Positions 37,762 to 46,614 of a stretch of DNA of 64,000 nt are shown here, one piece after another. The notes under the pieces are model-generated. The model saw only the letters and a list, made by a program, of their open reading frames with translations. It was not told the origin of the DNA and searched no databases. The position numbers and the translations under genes are program-made. Source of the stretch: Nocardia mangyaensis. Lineage in GTDB: Bacteria > Actinomycetota > Actinomycetes > Mycobacteriales > Mycobacteriaceae. The number at the start of each line of letters is the position of its first letter. Position 1 is the first letter of the stretch. Location: assembly GCF_001886715.1 (NCBI RefSeq), contig NZ_CP018082.1:5332001-5396000 (forward strand), read 5' to 3'.

Positions 37762-39462
37762 ATGCGCGTCATGGCTCAGCTCGCCATGGTCATGAACCTC
37801 GACAAGTGCATCGGCTGCCATACCTGCAGCGTCACTTGCAAGCAGGCGTGGACCAATCGGGGTGGCACCGAGTACGTCTGGTTCAACAATGTGGAAACCC
37901 GTCCGGGACAGGGGTATCCGCGTCAGTACCAGGATCAGGAGAAGTGGAAGGGCGGCTGGACGCTCAACAAGCGCGGCAAGCTCTCGCTCAAGTCGGGTTC
38001 GCGGTTCAAGCGGCTGATGAACATCTTCGCCAACCCGGATCTGCCCACGGTCGAGGACTACTACGAACCGTGGAGCTACGACTACGACAACCTGCTCTCC
38101 TCGCCGCCGATGGACACCACCCCGGTGGCCCGGCCGAAATCGCTGATCACCGGCGAGGACACCACGGTCACCTGGGGCGCGAACTGGGACGACGACCTGG
38201 GCTCGGGTCCCGAGGCAGTCGGCAAGGACCCTTTGCTCGGCAAGCTCGAGGACAAGGTGAAACTGGAGTTCGAAGAGACCTTCATGTTCTACCTGCCGCG
38301 CATCTGCGAGCACTGCCTCAACCCCTCCTGCGCCGCCTCGTGCCCCTCGGGCGCGATCTACAAGCGCGAGGAAGACGGCATCGTGCTCGTCGACCAGGAC
38401 AAGTGCCGTGGCTGGCGCCAGTGCATCACCGGCTGCCCGTACAAGAAGATCTACTTCAACCACAAGACGGGCAAGGCGGAGAAGTGCACCTTCTGCTACC
38501 CGCGCGTGGAGGTCGGCATCCCGACCGTGTGCTCGGAGACCTGCGTCGGGCGGCTGCGCTACATCGGCGTGATGCTCTACGACGCCGACGCGGTGCTCGA
38601 GGCGGCGTCGGTGACCGAGGACAAGGATCTGTACCCGTCCCAGCTCGGTGTCTTCCTCAATCCGCACGACCCGCGCGTGATCGCCGAGGCCGAGGCGGCG
38701 GGCATCTCCACGGAATGGATCACCGCCGCGCAGGATTCACCGGTCTACAAGTTGATCGTGGACTACCAGCTGGCCCTGCCGCTGCATCCGGAATACCGCA
38801 CCATGCCGATGGTCTGGTACGTGCCGCCGCTCTCGCCGGTGGTGGACGTGCTCACCGAGACCGGTCACGATGGCGAGAACGCCGACAACCTGTTCGGTGC
38901 CATCGACGCGCTGCGGATTCCGGTGGAGTACCTGGCCGAGCTGTTCACCGCGGGTGAGGTCGGGCCGGTGCGCGCGTCGCTGCAACGCCTGGCCGGAATG
39001 CGCGCGTTCATGCGCTCGGTGAACCTCGGCGAGGAGCCCGATCCCGGGATCGCGCCGTCGATCCGGCTCGAGCCCGAGGAGATCGAGGCCATGTACCGGC
39101 TGCTGGCCATCGCCAAGTACGAGCACCGGTACGTGATCCCCTCCGGCGCGACCTCCCGCGCGCACGAACTGGATTCGCTGGCCACCGGCTGCAGTCTCGA
39201 CACCGACGGCGGCCCCGGCATGACCGCGTTCGACCAGATGGTCGAGAAGTTCTCGCTGACCGACACGAATCAGGCCGCGCCGGAAGAGAAGTCGGGCCGG
39301 ATCAACCTGCTCAACTGGGACGGCCGCGACACCAGCGGTCTGGTGCCGAGCAGCGACACGCTTGCCCCCGCCACGAACGGCAATGGCGCCGTGGGGAGCA
39401 ACGGCCACGGAAGCAACGGCGCTGCCGTGGTCGACCCACCCGTGAGCGGAGTGACGCGATGA
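37762..39462 (+). CDS. narH: Respiratory nitrate reductase beta subunit NarH
   Basis: A 566-residue iron-sulfur protein that carries electrons from NarI to NarG. Cluster motifs in order: CIGCHTCSVTC (from Cys16), CEHCLNPSCAASC, CRGWRQCITGC, and CTFC with CSETC. The Trp in CRGWRQC replaces a Cys, as expected for the [3Fe-4S] cluster. The C-terminus is a Gly/Asn/Ser-rich tail. ATG 37762 has GGAGAGGCGGAA upstream. The stop overlaps narJ by ATGA. Confidence 0.95.
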   Translation: MRVMAQLAMVMNLDKCIGCHTCSVTCKQAWTNRGGTEYVWFNNVETRPGQGYPRQYQDQEKWKGGWTLNKRGKLSLKSGSRFKRLMNIFANPDLPTVEDYYEPWSYDYDNLLSSPPMDTTPVARPKSLITGEDTTVTWGANWDDDLGSGPEAVGKDPLLGKLEDKVKLEFEETFMFYLPRICEHCLNPSCAASCPSGAIYKREEDGIVLVDQDKCRGWRQCITGCPYKKIYFNHKTGKAEKCTFCYPRVEVGIPTVCSETCVGRLRYIGVMLYDADAVLEAASVTEDKDLYPSQLGVFLNPHDPRVIAEAEAAGISTEWITAAQDSPVYKLIVDYQLALPLHPEYRTMPMVWYVPPLSPVVDVLTETGHDGENADNLFGAIDALRIPVEYLAELFTAGEVGPVRASLQRLAGMRAFMRSVNLGEEPDPGIAPSIRLEPEEIEAMYRLLAIAKYEHRYVIPSGATSRAHELDSLATGCSLDTDGGPGMTAFDQMVEKFSLTDTNQAAPEEKSGRINLLNWDGRDTSGLVPSSDTLAPATNGNGAVGSNGHGSNGAAVVDPPVSGVTR

Positions 39463-40139
39463 GTCTGCTCTCGATCCGTCGGCGACCGCAGCCGGTCACC
39501 GTCATGAGTGAGCACGACCGCCGGTTGGTGTGGCGGCTGGCCGCGCTGCTGCTCGACTACCCGGGCGAGAAGACCCTGGCGCTACTCGACGAGATGACCG
39601 GTGCCGCGGCGGAATTGCCGGCGCAGGTGCGCGCGCATTTCACCGGCCTGCTCGGCTACCTGCGGGACACCCCGGCCATCGAGTCCGCGCAGAGCTATGT
39701 CGAGACCTTCGACATGCGCCGCCGTGCCAGCCTGCACCTGACCTTCTACGCCTACGGCGACACCCGCAAACGGGGCATGGCGCTGCTGCGGTTCAAGCAC
39801 GCCTACCGTCAGGCCGGGGTGGAACTCGGCGACGAGGAACTGCCCGACCACCTGCCGGTGCTGCTCGAATTCGCCGCCACCATCGACCCGATCGGCGGCG
39901 AACGCCTGCTCGGCGAACATGTGCCGGTGCTCGAACTGCTGCGACTGTCACTGGGCGACAACAACTCTCCCTACGCCGGTGCGCTCGGCGCGGTGCTGTC
40001 GACCCTGCCGCCGGTGACCACCGCCGATCGTCGCCGCATCGCCGAACTCGCCGCCCAGGGCCCGCCCGAGGAAGAGGTCGGTCTGGAACCCTTCGCCATG
40101 GACCCCGCCCTGTTAGACGCCGAGGAAGGCCGCCGATGA
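39459..40139 (+). CDS. narJ: Nitrate reductase assembly chaperone NarJ
   Basis: A 226-residue all-helical chaperone that inserts the molybdenum cofactor into NarG and holds NarGH until it joins NarI. The conserved NarJ stretches are LLLDYPGEKTL, YVETFDMRRRASLHLTFYAYGDTRKRGMALLRF and the DELPDHLPVLLEFAA helix. Its start overlaps the narH stop and its stop overlaps narI. Confidence 0.93.
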   Translation: MSLLSIRRRPQPVTVMSEHDRRLVWRLAALLLDYPGEKTLALLDEMTGAAAELPAQVRAHFTGLLGYLRDTPAIESAQSYVETFDMRRRASLHLTFYAYGDTRKRGMALLRFKHAYRQAGVELGDEELPDHLPVLLEFAATIDPIGGERLLGEHVPVLELLRLSLGDNNSPYAGALGAVLSTLPPVTTADRRRIAELAAQGPPEEEVGLEPFAMDPALLDAEEGRR

Positions 40140-40891
40140 ACGCCACCATCCCCGTTCCCGAAGGTGTGTGGCTGATCCTGCCCTACATCGCGGCGACTTC
40201 CTTTGTGCTCGGCCATGTCTGGCGCTACCGGTTCGACCAGTTCGGCTGGACCACCCGCTCCTCGCAGATCTACGAGTCCAAGCTGCTGCAACTGGGCAGT
40301 CCGCTGTTCCACTTCGGCATGCTCGGCGTGTTCGGCGGGCATGTGATGGGCCTGCTGATCCCGCAGTCGTGGACCGCGGCCGTCGGCATCTCCCAGCACA
40401 CCTACCACCTGATCGCGGTCGGCGCGGGCTCGGTCGCGGGGCTGATGGTTGTCGCCGGTGTCGCGATCCTGTGCTACCGCCGCATCGTGGTCCCGGCTGT
40501 GCGCAAGGCGACCAGCCGCAACGACGTGCTCATGTACACCCTGCTGACCCTGGCGCTGGTCACCGGTCTGCTCAACACCTGGGGTTCCAACCTGGCGTGG
40601 GGCACCTACAACTATCGCGACACCGTCTCGCCCTGGTTCCGCGGCCTGTTCACCATCCACCCCGAGCCCGGCCTGATGGTCGGGGTCCCGTGGACCTTCC
40701 AGCTGCACGGCCTCGTCGTCCTGGTCCTGGTCGCCGCCTGGCCCTACACCCGCCTCGTCCACATGTTCAGCGCCCCCATCGGCTATCTCACCCGCCCCTA
40801 CATCGTCTATCGCCGCAAGGAGGTCAAGGCCAGGGACAAGACCCGCTTCGCCAAGGCCTGGGACGCCCCGGTGACCCCCGACCGCTGGTAG
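40136..40891 (+). CDS. narI: Respiratory nitrate reductase gamma subunit NarI
   Basis: A 251-residue membrane cytochrome b with five TM segments that takes electrons from quinol and holds NarGH at the membrane. Probable heme-ligand His lie in SPLFHFGMLGVFGGHVMGL and in FQLHGLVVLVLVAAWPYTRLVHMF, as in E. coli NarI. ATG 40136 overlaps the narJ stop. It is the last gene of narGHJI; no narK transporter lies in this window. Confidence 0.95.
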   Translation: MNATIPVPEGVWLILPYIAATSFVLGHVWRYRFDQFGWTTRSSQIYESKLLQLGSPLFHFGMLGVFGGHVMGLLIPQSWTAAVGISQHTYHLIAVGAGSVAGLMVVAGVAILCYRRIVVPAVRKATSRNDVLMYTLLTLALVTGLLNTWGSNLAWGTYNYRDTVSPWFRGLFTIHPEPGLMVGVPWTFQLHGLVVLVLVAAWPYTRLVHMFSAPIGYLTRPYIVYRRKEVKARDKTRFAKAWDAPVTPDRW

Positions 40892-40925
40892 CCACTGAGT
40901 GGGACGCTCCCATTGCCACAAAAAC

Positions 40926-40939
40926 TGTAACGTGTTTCA
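40926..40939 (+). promoter_or_regulatory. TetR-type operator upstream of the Old Yellow Enzyme gene
   Basis: TGTAACGTGTTTCA fits the palindromic consensus TnnAACnnGTTnnA reported for the TetR-family cholesterol regulator KstR and similar proteins. It ends 8 bp before ATG 40948, where a bound repressor would block initiation. The motif is short, so it may also be read by another TetR protein. Confidence 0.5.
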
Positions 40940-40947
40940 CTTCTGGC

Positions 40948-42120
40948 ATGAGCGATGTCCTCGCACCAGCCCGCCTCGGACCACTCACCCTGCGTAATCG
41001 GGTGATCAAGGCGGCCACGTTCGAGGGGCGAACACCCGAGGCGCTGGCGACCGATGAGCTGGTGGAATTCCACCGGGAGGTCGCCGCGGGCGGGGTGGGA
41101 ATGACGACGGTGGCCTATTGCGCGGTGGCGCCGGGTGGGCGCACGGATCGGCATCAGATCTGGATGCGGCCCGAGGCGGTGCCGGGGTTGCGGCGGCTCA
41201 CCGACGCCGTGCACGCCGAGGGGGCGGCGATCAGCGCGCAGCTCGGGCACGCCGGACCGGTGGCCAACGCGAAATCCAATCGGGCGCCCGCGCTGGCCCC
41301 GAGCCGGATGTTCAATCCGCTGGGGATGCGGTTCACGAAGGTGCCCGACGCGCTCGGGATCGCCGAGGTGGTCGCCGCGCACGCCAGGGCGGCGCGACTC
41401 GCGCGAGAGGCCGGGTTCGACGCGGTGGAGATCCATCTCGGGCACAACTATCTGGCCAGCGCGTTCCTGAGTCCGATCCTGAATCGGCGCAAGGACGACT
41501 ACGGCGGGGCGCTGGTCAATCGCGCGCGCGTGGCCAGGGAACTGGCGCGGGCGGTACGCGACGCGGTCGGTGACACGATGGCGGTGACCGCCAAGCTCAC
41601 CATGGAAGACGGTGTGCGCGGCGGATTCTCGGTCGAGGAATCGCTCCAGGTGGCGAGCTGGCTGCAGGACGACGGCGCCCTCGACGCCCTCGAATTGACC
41701 GCGGGCAGCTCACTGCTCAATCCGATGGCGATCTTCCGCGGTGACGCGCCGCGCAAGAACTTCGCGAAGGTGCTGCCGATCCCCGTGCGCTGGGGCTTCC
41801 AGCTCGTCGGCAAGCAGTTCCTGCGCGAATACCCTTATCGCCCGGCCTATCTGCTCGACAAAGCACGCCGGTTCCGGCAGGAATTGTCGATGCCGCTGGT
41901 CCTGCTCGGCGGCATCACCGATCTGGCCACCGCCGAGCAGGCGAGGGCCGAGGGCTTCGACTTCGTCGCCATGGGCCGCGCCCTGCTCCGCGAACCGGAC
42001 CTGATCAACCGCTGGCACACCGACGCGACCACCCGCTCACTCTGCACCCACTGCAACGAATGCATGCCGAGCATCTACACGACCACCCACTGCATCCTCC
42101 GCACTCGAGCCACCACCTGA
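40948..42120 (+). CDS. Old Yellow Enzyme / 2,4-dienoyl-CoA reductase-like NADH:flavin oxidoreductase
   Basis: A 390-residue FMN TIM-barrel. The N-terminus LAPARLGPLTLRNRV, the substrate-site HLGHNYLASAFLSPILNRR and the FMN site ITDLATAEQARAEGFDFVAM are clear. A Cys-rich end, C-x2-C-x2-C-x9-C (CTHCNECMPSIYTTTHC), differs in spacing from the C-x2-C-x3-C-x11-C recalled for dienoyl-CoA reductases, and the protein lacks their C-terminal FAD domain. A likely role is reduction of a conjugated enone or enoyl substrate. It follows narI but has its own operator, so is probably a separate unit. Confidence 0.82.
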   Translation: MSDVLAPARLGPLTLRNRVIKAATFEGRTPEALATDELVEFHREVAAGGVGMTTVAYCAVAPGGRTDRHQIWMRPEAVPGLRRLTDAVHAEGAAISAQLGHAGPVANAKSNRAPALAPSRMFNPLGMRFTKVPDALGIAEVVAAHARAARLAREAGFDAVEIHLGHNYLASAFLSPILNRRKDDYGGALVNRARVARELARAVRDAVGDTMAVTAKLTMEDGVRGGFSVEESLQVASWLQDDGALDALELTAGSSLLNPMAIFRGDAPRKNFAKVLPIPVRWGFQLVGKQFLREYPYRPAYLLDKARRFRQELSMPLVLLGGITDLATAEQARAEGFDFVAMGRALLREPDLINRWHTDATTRSLCTHCNECMPSIYTTTHCILRTRATT

Positions 42121-42213
42121 GCCCCGAGTCGGACAGTTGATCACCAGGCTCTCAGGCGAGTATGGCCCGAGAAGCCGACGCCACCAGATCCTGATGATCG
42201 GTCGTCCAGGTGA

Positions 42214-42546
42214 TCAGAGGGATGCGCGGACGGTGTCGAACCAGGTTTGGGTCGCGGTGAGGCCCTTTTCGACGTCTTTGCGGCCGTCGAGGAAGCCGAA
42301 GAGGTCAGCGGCGTAGCGAGTGAGGACCGTGCCTTCGGTCTCCTCGAGGTCGGCGAGGACCTCGGCGTCGCCGAGCAGGTAGGCGACGACGGCGAGCTGG
42401 CCGGGGGACCATTCGGCGCGATAGGGCGCCCACCCGGCGGCGCGGACCGCGCGAGCACGGGTGAGCAGGTCGTCCCGGAGCGCGTCGCGGTCGGCGTCGC
42501 TGGGACGGCGCGGCTTACCCCAGCTGATCCGTTTCGCATCCGACAT
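42214..42546 (-). CDS. Conserved hypothetical protein (110 residues)
   Basis: A small soluble helical protein starting MSDAKRISWGKPRRPSDADR, then an Arg/Asp-rich helix and the stretch WAPYRAEWSPGQLAVVAYLLGD. No recognised domain, signal or membrane segment. It lies on the same strand as the catabolic operon, about 209 bp beyond it, and may be read separately. The same-frame ORF upstream of ATG 42546 is not supported. Confidence 0.65.
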   Translation of the reverse strand: MSDAKRISWGKPRRPSDADRDALRDDLLTRARAVRAAGWAPYRAEWSPGQLAVVAYLLGDAEVLADLEETEGTVLTRYAADLFGFLDGRKDVEKGLTATQTWFDTVRASL

Positions 42547-42662
42547 CTCGAATCCTCTCGCTGACGTGGGGCGGTGGACCGGGCGAGGTCCGCGCGGCCA
42601 TGAGGTGACTGTCCCAGATCGACACCGGGCCCGCGCGCGCCAGCCCCGGAACACGCGCTCAT

Positions 42663-42749
42663 CCGCAGGCCGAGGTGGCGGACCGCGGACGGGGCGCCGG
42701 TGCCGTCGAACCACCGGCCGCCCTTGATGATGCAGTCGAACGTTGCCGA
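42663..42749 (-). pseudogene. Truncated remnant of an amidohydrolase (D-aminoacylase-like)
   Basis: Just after the fadD stop, the minus strand reads ATFDCIIKGGRWFDGTGAPS then AVRHLGLR, which matches the conserved N-terminus of the N-acyl-D-amino-acid deacylase/amidohydrolase family. No start codon is in place (TCG where ATG would be), although AAGG-type bases precede it, and the homology ends after ~28 residues. The rest of the gene is gone, and the neighbour 42214-42546 is intact. This suggests a deletion at the end of the operon. Confidence 0.7.
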
Positions 42750-42755
42750 CCCTTC

Positions 42756-44417
42756 CTACAACGCGAGCCGACGCCGGGTGACCTTGCCGGTCGCGTTGCG
42801 CGGCAACTCTTCCGAGGTGATCCGCCAGCGGACGGGCACCTTGAAATAGGCCAGCCGCGCGGCCAGGTAGGCGCGCAGTTCCTCCGGGTCGACCGCGCCC
42901 GGCTCGGCGACGACCACGGCCGCCACCTCCTGGCCGAGATCGGGATGGTCGACGCCGAACACCGCGCACTCACTGACCGCCGGGTGTTCGGCGAGCACAT
43001 TCTCGATCTCGGTGGGGTACACGTTCTCCCCGCCGCGCAGGATCAGGTCGGTGCGCCTGCCCGCGACCGTGAGCCTGCCGTCGGTGAGCGCTCCGAAATC
43101 GCCGGAGCGCAACCAACGTTCGCCATCGATGGCGGCGGCCGTGGCATCCTCGTCGTTCCAGTAGCCGAGCATGACGTACGGGCTGCGGATACAGATCTCG
43201 CCTTCCGCGCCGTCGGGGACCACCGCGCCCTCGGGATCGCGGATCTCGACGGCGACGCCGATGATGGGCCTGCCCACCGATTCCGGGTCGACCGCGAGGT
43301 CGAGCGGCGTCGCCACCGTCGCCGCGGTGCCGCTCTCGGTGAGACCGTAGCTGGTGGTCAGCGCGAGTTGGGCACCGGCGAGGTGGGTGCGCAATCGGTC
43401 GAGCAGCGCAGGTGAGGACGGCGCGGAGTTCAGGGACAGGGCGCTCAGCGAGGACAGGTCGTAGCGCGACACATCATGGTCGAGCAGTCTGCTCGCCATG
43501 GTCGGCACGGCCGCCCAGTTGGTGACACGTTCGCGTTCGACCAGGCGCAGCACCCGGTCCACCGCGAACGCGCCGTCCGGGAACACCACCGAGGCGCCGG
43601 TGGCCAGGCGCGGTATGACCAGGTTGTGCAGGCTGGCGATGTGGAACAGCGGCGCGGTGACCAGGTAGCGCCGCTCGCTCGGTCCGTCGCCCAGCGGCTG
43701 CCCGGTGAAGGCGGCCATCATCGCGTCGGTGAAGCGGTGATAGTCACTGACGGCCACCAGGTTTCGTTGCGAGTGCACCACGCCCTTGGGGCGGCCGCTG
43801 GTGCCACTGGTGTAGAGAATCACGGCCGGATCGTCCTCGCCCACCGGGGTATTCGGGATCTCGCCGCCGAATTCGGCGATCAGCGCGGGCAGATCGTCCT
43901 CGAAAGTGAGAACCGGCACGTCGCTACCCGATTCTGCTAGGCGCGCAGCTCTTTTCGCGTCGGCGAGCACCACGGTCGGGCTGGTGTGGCCGAGACCGTA
44001 GGCGATCTCCGGTGGCGCCCACCAGGCGTTGTAGCCGACCGGGATCGCGCCGAGACACTGCGCCGCCCAGAACGCGATCACCCAGTCGGGGCCGTTGGCG
44101 GCCAGGATGCCGACCCTGTCGCCCTTACCGACGCCGTGGCGGGTGGCCAGTGCCGTGGCCAGCGCACCGGCAGCGGCAGCGTGCTCGGCGAAGGAGATTC
44201 GGCGGTCGTCGGTGACGAGATAGTCGCGCTCACCCCAGGTCAGCGAGTGCTCGAGGAGTTCGCGCAGGTTGCGGCGGCGGTGTGCCAGCACCGGAATCTC
44301 GGCGCCGAGCACCGACTCGACGGTCATCTCGAAGGGGGCGCCGGGCGCGGTGAGGCCCGCGGCGACCTGCGCCACGAAGGTCTGGGGGTCTGTTTGGGGG
44401 GATACTGCTTCGGTCAT
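42756..44417 (-). CDS. Acyl-CoA synthetase / AMP-dependent ligase (FadD-like)
   Basis: A 553-residue ANL-family enzyme that adenylates a carboxylic acid and joins it to CoA. Motifs: [16 protein letters not shown] (P-loop-like), [13 protein letters not shown] (A5), and the catalytic Lys545 in [12 protein letters not shown]. The N-terminal helical part ([15 protein letters not shown]) is that of a medium/long-chain or aromatic acyl ligase. ATG 44417 has GGAGGAAG upstream; the longer ORF is spurious. Last gene of the FMO operon, 11 bp after the dehydrogenase. Confidence 0.9.
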   Translation of the reverse strand: MTEAVSPQTDPQTFVAQVAAGLTAPGAPFEMTVESVLGAEIPVLAHRRRNLRELLEHSLTWGERDYLVTDDRRISFAEHAAAAGALATALATRHGVGKGDRVGILAANGPDWVIAFWAAQCLGAIPVGYNAWWAPPEIAYGLGHTSPTVVLADAKRAARLAESGSDVPVLTFEDDLPALIAEFGGEIPNTPVGEDDPAVILYTSGTSGRPKGVVHSQRNLVAVSDYHRFTDAMMAAFTGQPLGDGPSERRYLVTAPLFHIASLHNLVIPRLATGASVVFPDGAFAVDRVLRLVERERVTNWAAVPTMASRLLDHDVSRYDLSSLSALSLNSAPSSPALLDRLRTHLAGAQLALTTSYGLTESGTAATVATPLDLAVDPESVGRPIIGVAVEIRDPEGAVVPDGAEGEICIRSPYVMLGYWNDEDATAAAIDGERWLRSGDFGALTDGRLTVAGRRTDLILRGGENVYPTEIENVLAEHPAVSECAVFGVDHPDLGQEVAAVVVAEPGAVDPEELRAYLAARLAYFKVPVRWRITSEELPRNATGKVTRRRLAL

Positions 44418-44428
44418 GTCTTCCTCCA

Positions 44429-45478
44429 TCAGGGAATGAGCACGGCGCGTCCGCGGATCGCGCCTGCGTCGAGTCGGTCGAAGGCGGTGCGGGCGGCGGC
44501 GAGGTCGAAGCATTCGACCTCCACGCGCAGCGCGCCCTCGGCCGCCAGCGCGACCACCGCCGTCAGGTCGTTTCTGGTGCCGCCGTAAGACTTGCGCACC
44601 GTGGCGCCCCAGGGCAGGCCGGGCCCACCCGCCGGGCCGGAGTCGATGCCGGGGACACCGCCCGCGAGTCCCACCATGCGGTAGGCGCCGTTGGGGGCCA
44701 CGGTCTCGACGGCCAGCTTCGCGGTGACGTCGGAGCCGACGAAGTCGAACACCGCCTCCGCGCCACGGCCATCGGTGAGTTCGAGGATCGTGGCGGCCGT
44801 GTCGGGACCGGCCAGCAGGGTGATGTCGGCGCCGCAGGCGGTGGCCAGGTCCAGTTTCTCGGCGCTCACGTCGACCGCGATCACCCTGGTCTCGGTGGTG
44901 GACTTCAGCAATTGGATCGCGACGTGGCCGAGGCCCCCGATGCCGATGGCGACCGCGGTGGCGCCCGGCCAGAGCTGGTCGGTGGCGCCACGGATGGCGT
45001 GCATCGGGGTGAGCGCGGCATCGGCGAGCGGGGCGGCCTGGGCGAAGCTCAACTCGGCGCCGATCGGGACGAACGCGCTCGCCGGGATGCGCACGTACTC
45101 GGCCATTCCACCGTCGGGGCCGAGGCCGGGACACGGCGGCATCGCGCCGCGCCCGGCGGCCAGACAGACATTCTCGTTGCCGCGCAAGCATTCTCGACAG
45201 TCCCCGCAGGACCAGCACAGGTAGACGATCCCGCGCTCCCCCACCGCGCGCCCGACCACCTCGGCGCCGATCGCCTCGATGGTTCCCGCGATCTCGTGGC
45301 CGAGGGTGAGCGGATCTTCGCGCAGCGGGAACGGCAGTCCGAGGACGAAGGAGTCCGAATGGCAGATCCCGGCGGCCCCGACCCGCACCAGCAGGTCGCC
45401 GGGGCCGATCTCGGGCACGGGGATGGTCCGCAGTTCGAGGGTTCCCGGTGCGGTCAACTGCATCGCGCGCATGGTCAT
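44429..45478 (-). CDS. Zinc-dependent alcohol dehydrogenase (MDR family)
   Basis: A 349-residue medium-chain dehydrogenase. Catalytic zinc ligands lie in [11 protein letters not shown] and GHEIAG; the structural zinc has four Cys ([18 protein letters not shown]). The NAD fold is [16 protein letters not shown]. It oxidises alcohols to aldehydes or the reverse with NAD(P). ATG 45478 overlaps the upstream gene's stop by ATGA. It forms an operon with the FMO, serine hydrolase and acyl-CoA ligase, so the substrate is likely an intermediate of that pathway. Confidence 0.92.
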   Translation of the reverse strand: MTMRAMQLTAPGTLELRTIPVPEIGPGDLLVRVGAAGICHSDSFVLGLPFPLREDPLTLGHEIAGTIEAIGAEVVGRAVGERGIVYLCWSCGDCRECLRGNENVCLAAGRGAMPPCPGLGPDGGMAEYVRIPASAFVPIGAELSFAQAAPLADAALTPMHAIRGATDQLWPGATAVAIGIGGLGHVAIQLLKSTTETRVIAVDVSAEKLDLATACGADITLLAGPDTAATILELTDGRGAEAVFDFVGSDVTAKLAVETVAPNGAYRMVGLAGGVPGIDSGPAGGPGLPWGATVRKSYGGTRNDLTAVVALAAEGALRVEVECFDLAAARTAFDRLDAGAIRGRAVLIP

Positions 45479-46614
45479 CGCTGCCCCACCGCGTCGAAGA
45501 CCGCCTTCAGGTACAGGTCGCAGCGATCGGACCCGATCAGGCCGGTGGCCATCCGATTCATGGTGTAGGCGAAGGTGACTCGACGATCCACATCGTTGAC
45601 GACCATCGAGCCGCCGTACCCCGCCCACCAGCAGACCCGGCCGTCGGGGATGTGTGGGAAGGTCTGTGGGCGGGGCAGACCGTAGCCGATGCCGAAGCGC
45701 AACGGGGTCAGCAGGGCCAAATCGATGCCGTCGGCTTGCTCCCGGAAGATCAGGTCGATGGTGGCGGGCGAGAGGAATCGCCTGCCGCTCAGCTCACCGC
45801 CGCAGGCGATCAGCGATTGCACGCGGGCCACCGAGCGGGCATTGCCGTGGCCGTTGACCGCACCGTTCTCGGCCTCGCGCCACCCCGCGGAGGCGGTTTC
45901 GGCGATGTCGAGCAGCGGGCTGGTGAGCGTCTTGACGAGCACGCTGTCCTGGTCCAGGGTCGACAAGTCGAATTCGGGCATCTCCGGCGGGATCAGGGTG
46001 GCGATCCGGTCGGCGTGCTCGGGACCGGTGCCGATGTGAAAGTCCGCGCCCAGGGGGCCCGCGAGTTCGTCGGCGAAGAACCGGCCGAGCGTGCGGCCGG
46101 TGATCCGGCGGACCAGTTCGCCGATGAGGTGGCCGTAGTTGAGCGCGTGATAACCCGAGGCCGCGCCGGGTTCCCACCACGGAGCCTGGGCTGCCAGGCG
46201 GGCGGCGGCGGACTCGGTGTCGTAGATGTCGGTCAGTTCGATCGGGCGGTCCCAGCCCGAGACGCCCGAGGTGTGCGCGAGCAGCTGCCTGACCTCGATC
46301 CCGCCCTTGCCCGCGGCCGCGAATTCGGGCCAGTAGTGCGCCACGCGTTCGTCGACCTCGAGTTCGCCCGCCTCGACGAGCAACAGGGCGCACAGCGCGG
46401 TCATCGTCTTGGTGACCGAGAAGACGTTGACCAGGGTGTCGGCGCCCCAGGCGGTGGCGCGTTCCGGGTCGGCGTGACCGCCCCACAGGTCGAGGACCGG
46501 CTCGCCGTCCACGGTGACACACAGCGCGGCACCGAGTTCGGCGCCGGAGACGAGTTGTTCGTCGAACACCTGACGGACACCGGCGAATTCGTCGCTACAG
46601 AAGCCGCCGCTCAT
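45475..46614 (-). CDS. Serine hydrolase, class C beta-lactamase/esterase (EstB-like)
   Basis: A 379-residue serine hydrolase of the beta-lactamase-related family. Active-site SxxK is SVTK (Ser66-Lys69), with YHALNYG as the YxN element and a late WWAGYGGS. There is no signal peptide, so it is likely an intracellular esterase rather than a resistance enzyme. ATG 46614 overlaps the FMO stop, and its stop overlaps the dehydrogenase start. With a monooxygenase upstream it may split an ester made by Baeyer-Villiger oxidation, which is inference. Confidence 0.88.
   Translation of the reverse strand: MSGGFCSDEFAGVRQVFDEQLVSGAELGAALCVTVDGEPVLDLWGGHADPERATAWGADTLVNVFSVTKTMTALCALLLVEAGELEVDERVAHYWPEFAAAGKGGIEVRQLLAHTSGVSGWDRPIELTDIYDTESAAARLAAQAPWWEPGAASGYHALNYGHLIGELVRRITGRTLGRFFADELAGPLGADFHIGTGPEHADRIATLIPPEMPEFDLSTLDQDSVLVKTLTSPLLDIAETASAGWREAENGAVNGHGNARSVARVQSLIACGGELSGRRFLSPATIDLIFREQADGIDLALLTPLRFGIGYGLPRPQTFPHIPDGRVCWWAGYGGSMVVNDVDRRVTFAYTMNRMATGLIGSDRCDLYLKAVFDAVGQR

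Noticed and set aside
45475..46614. A beta-lactam resistance enzyme
   Set aside because: SxxK and YxN are present, but there is no signal peptide and it sits inside a catabolic operon; related proteins are esterases.
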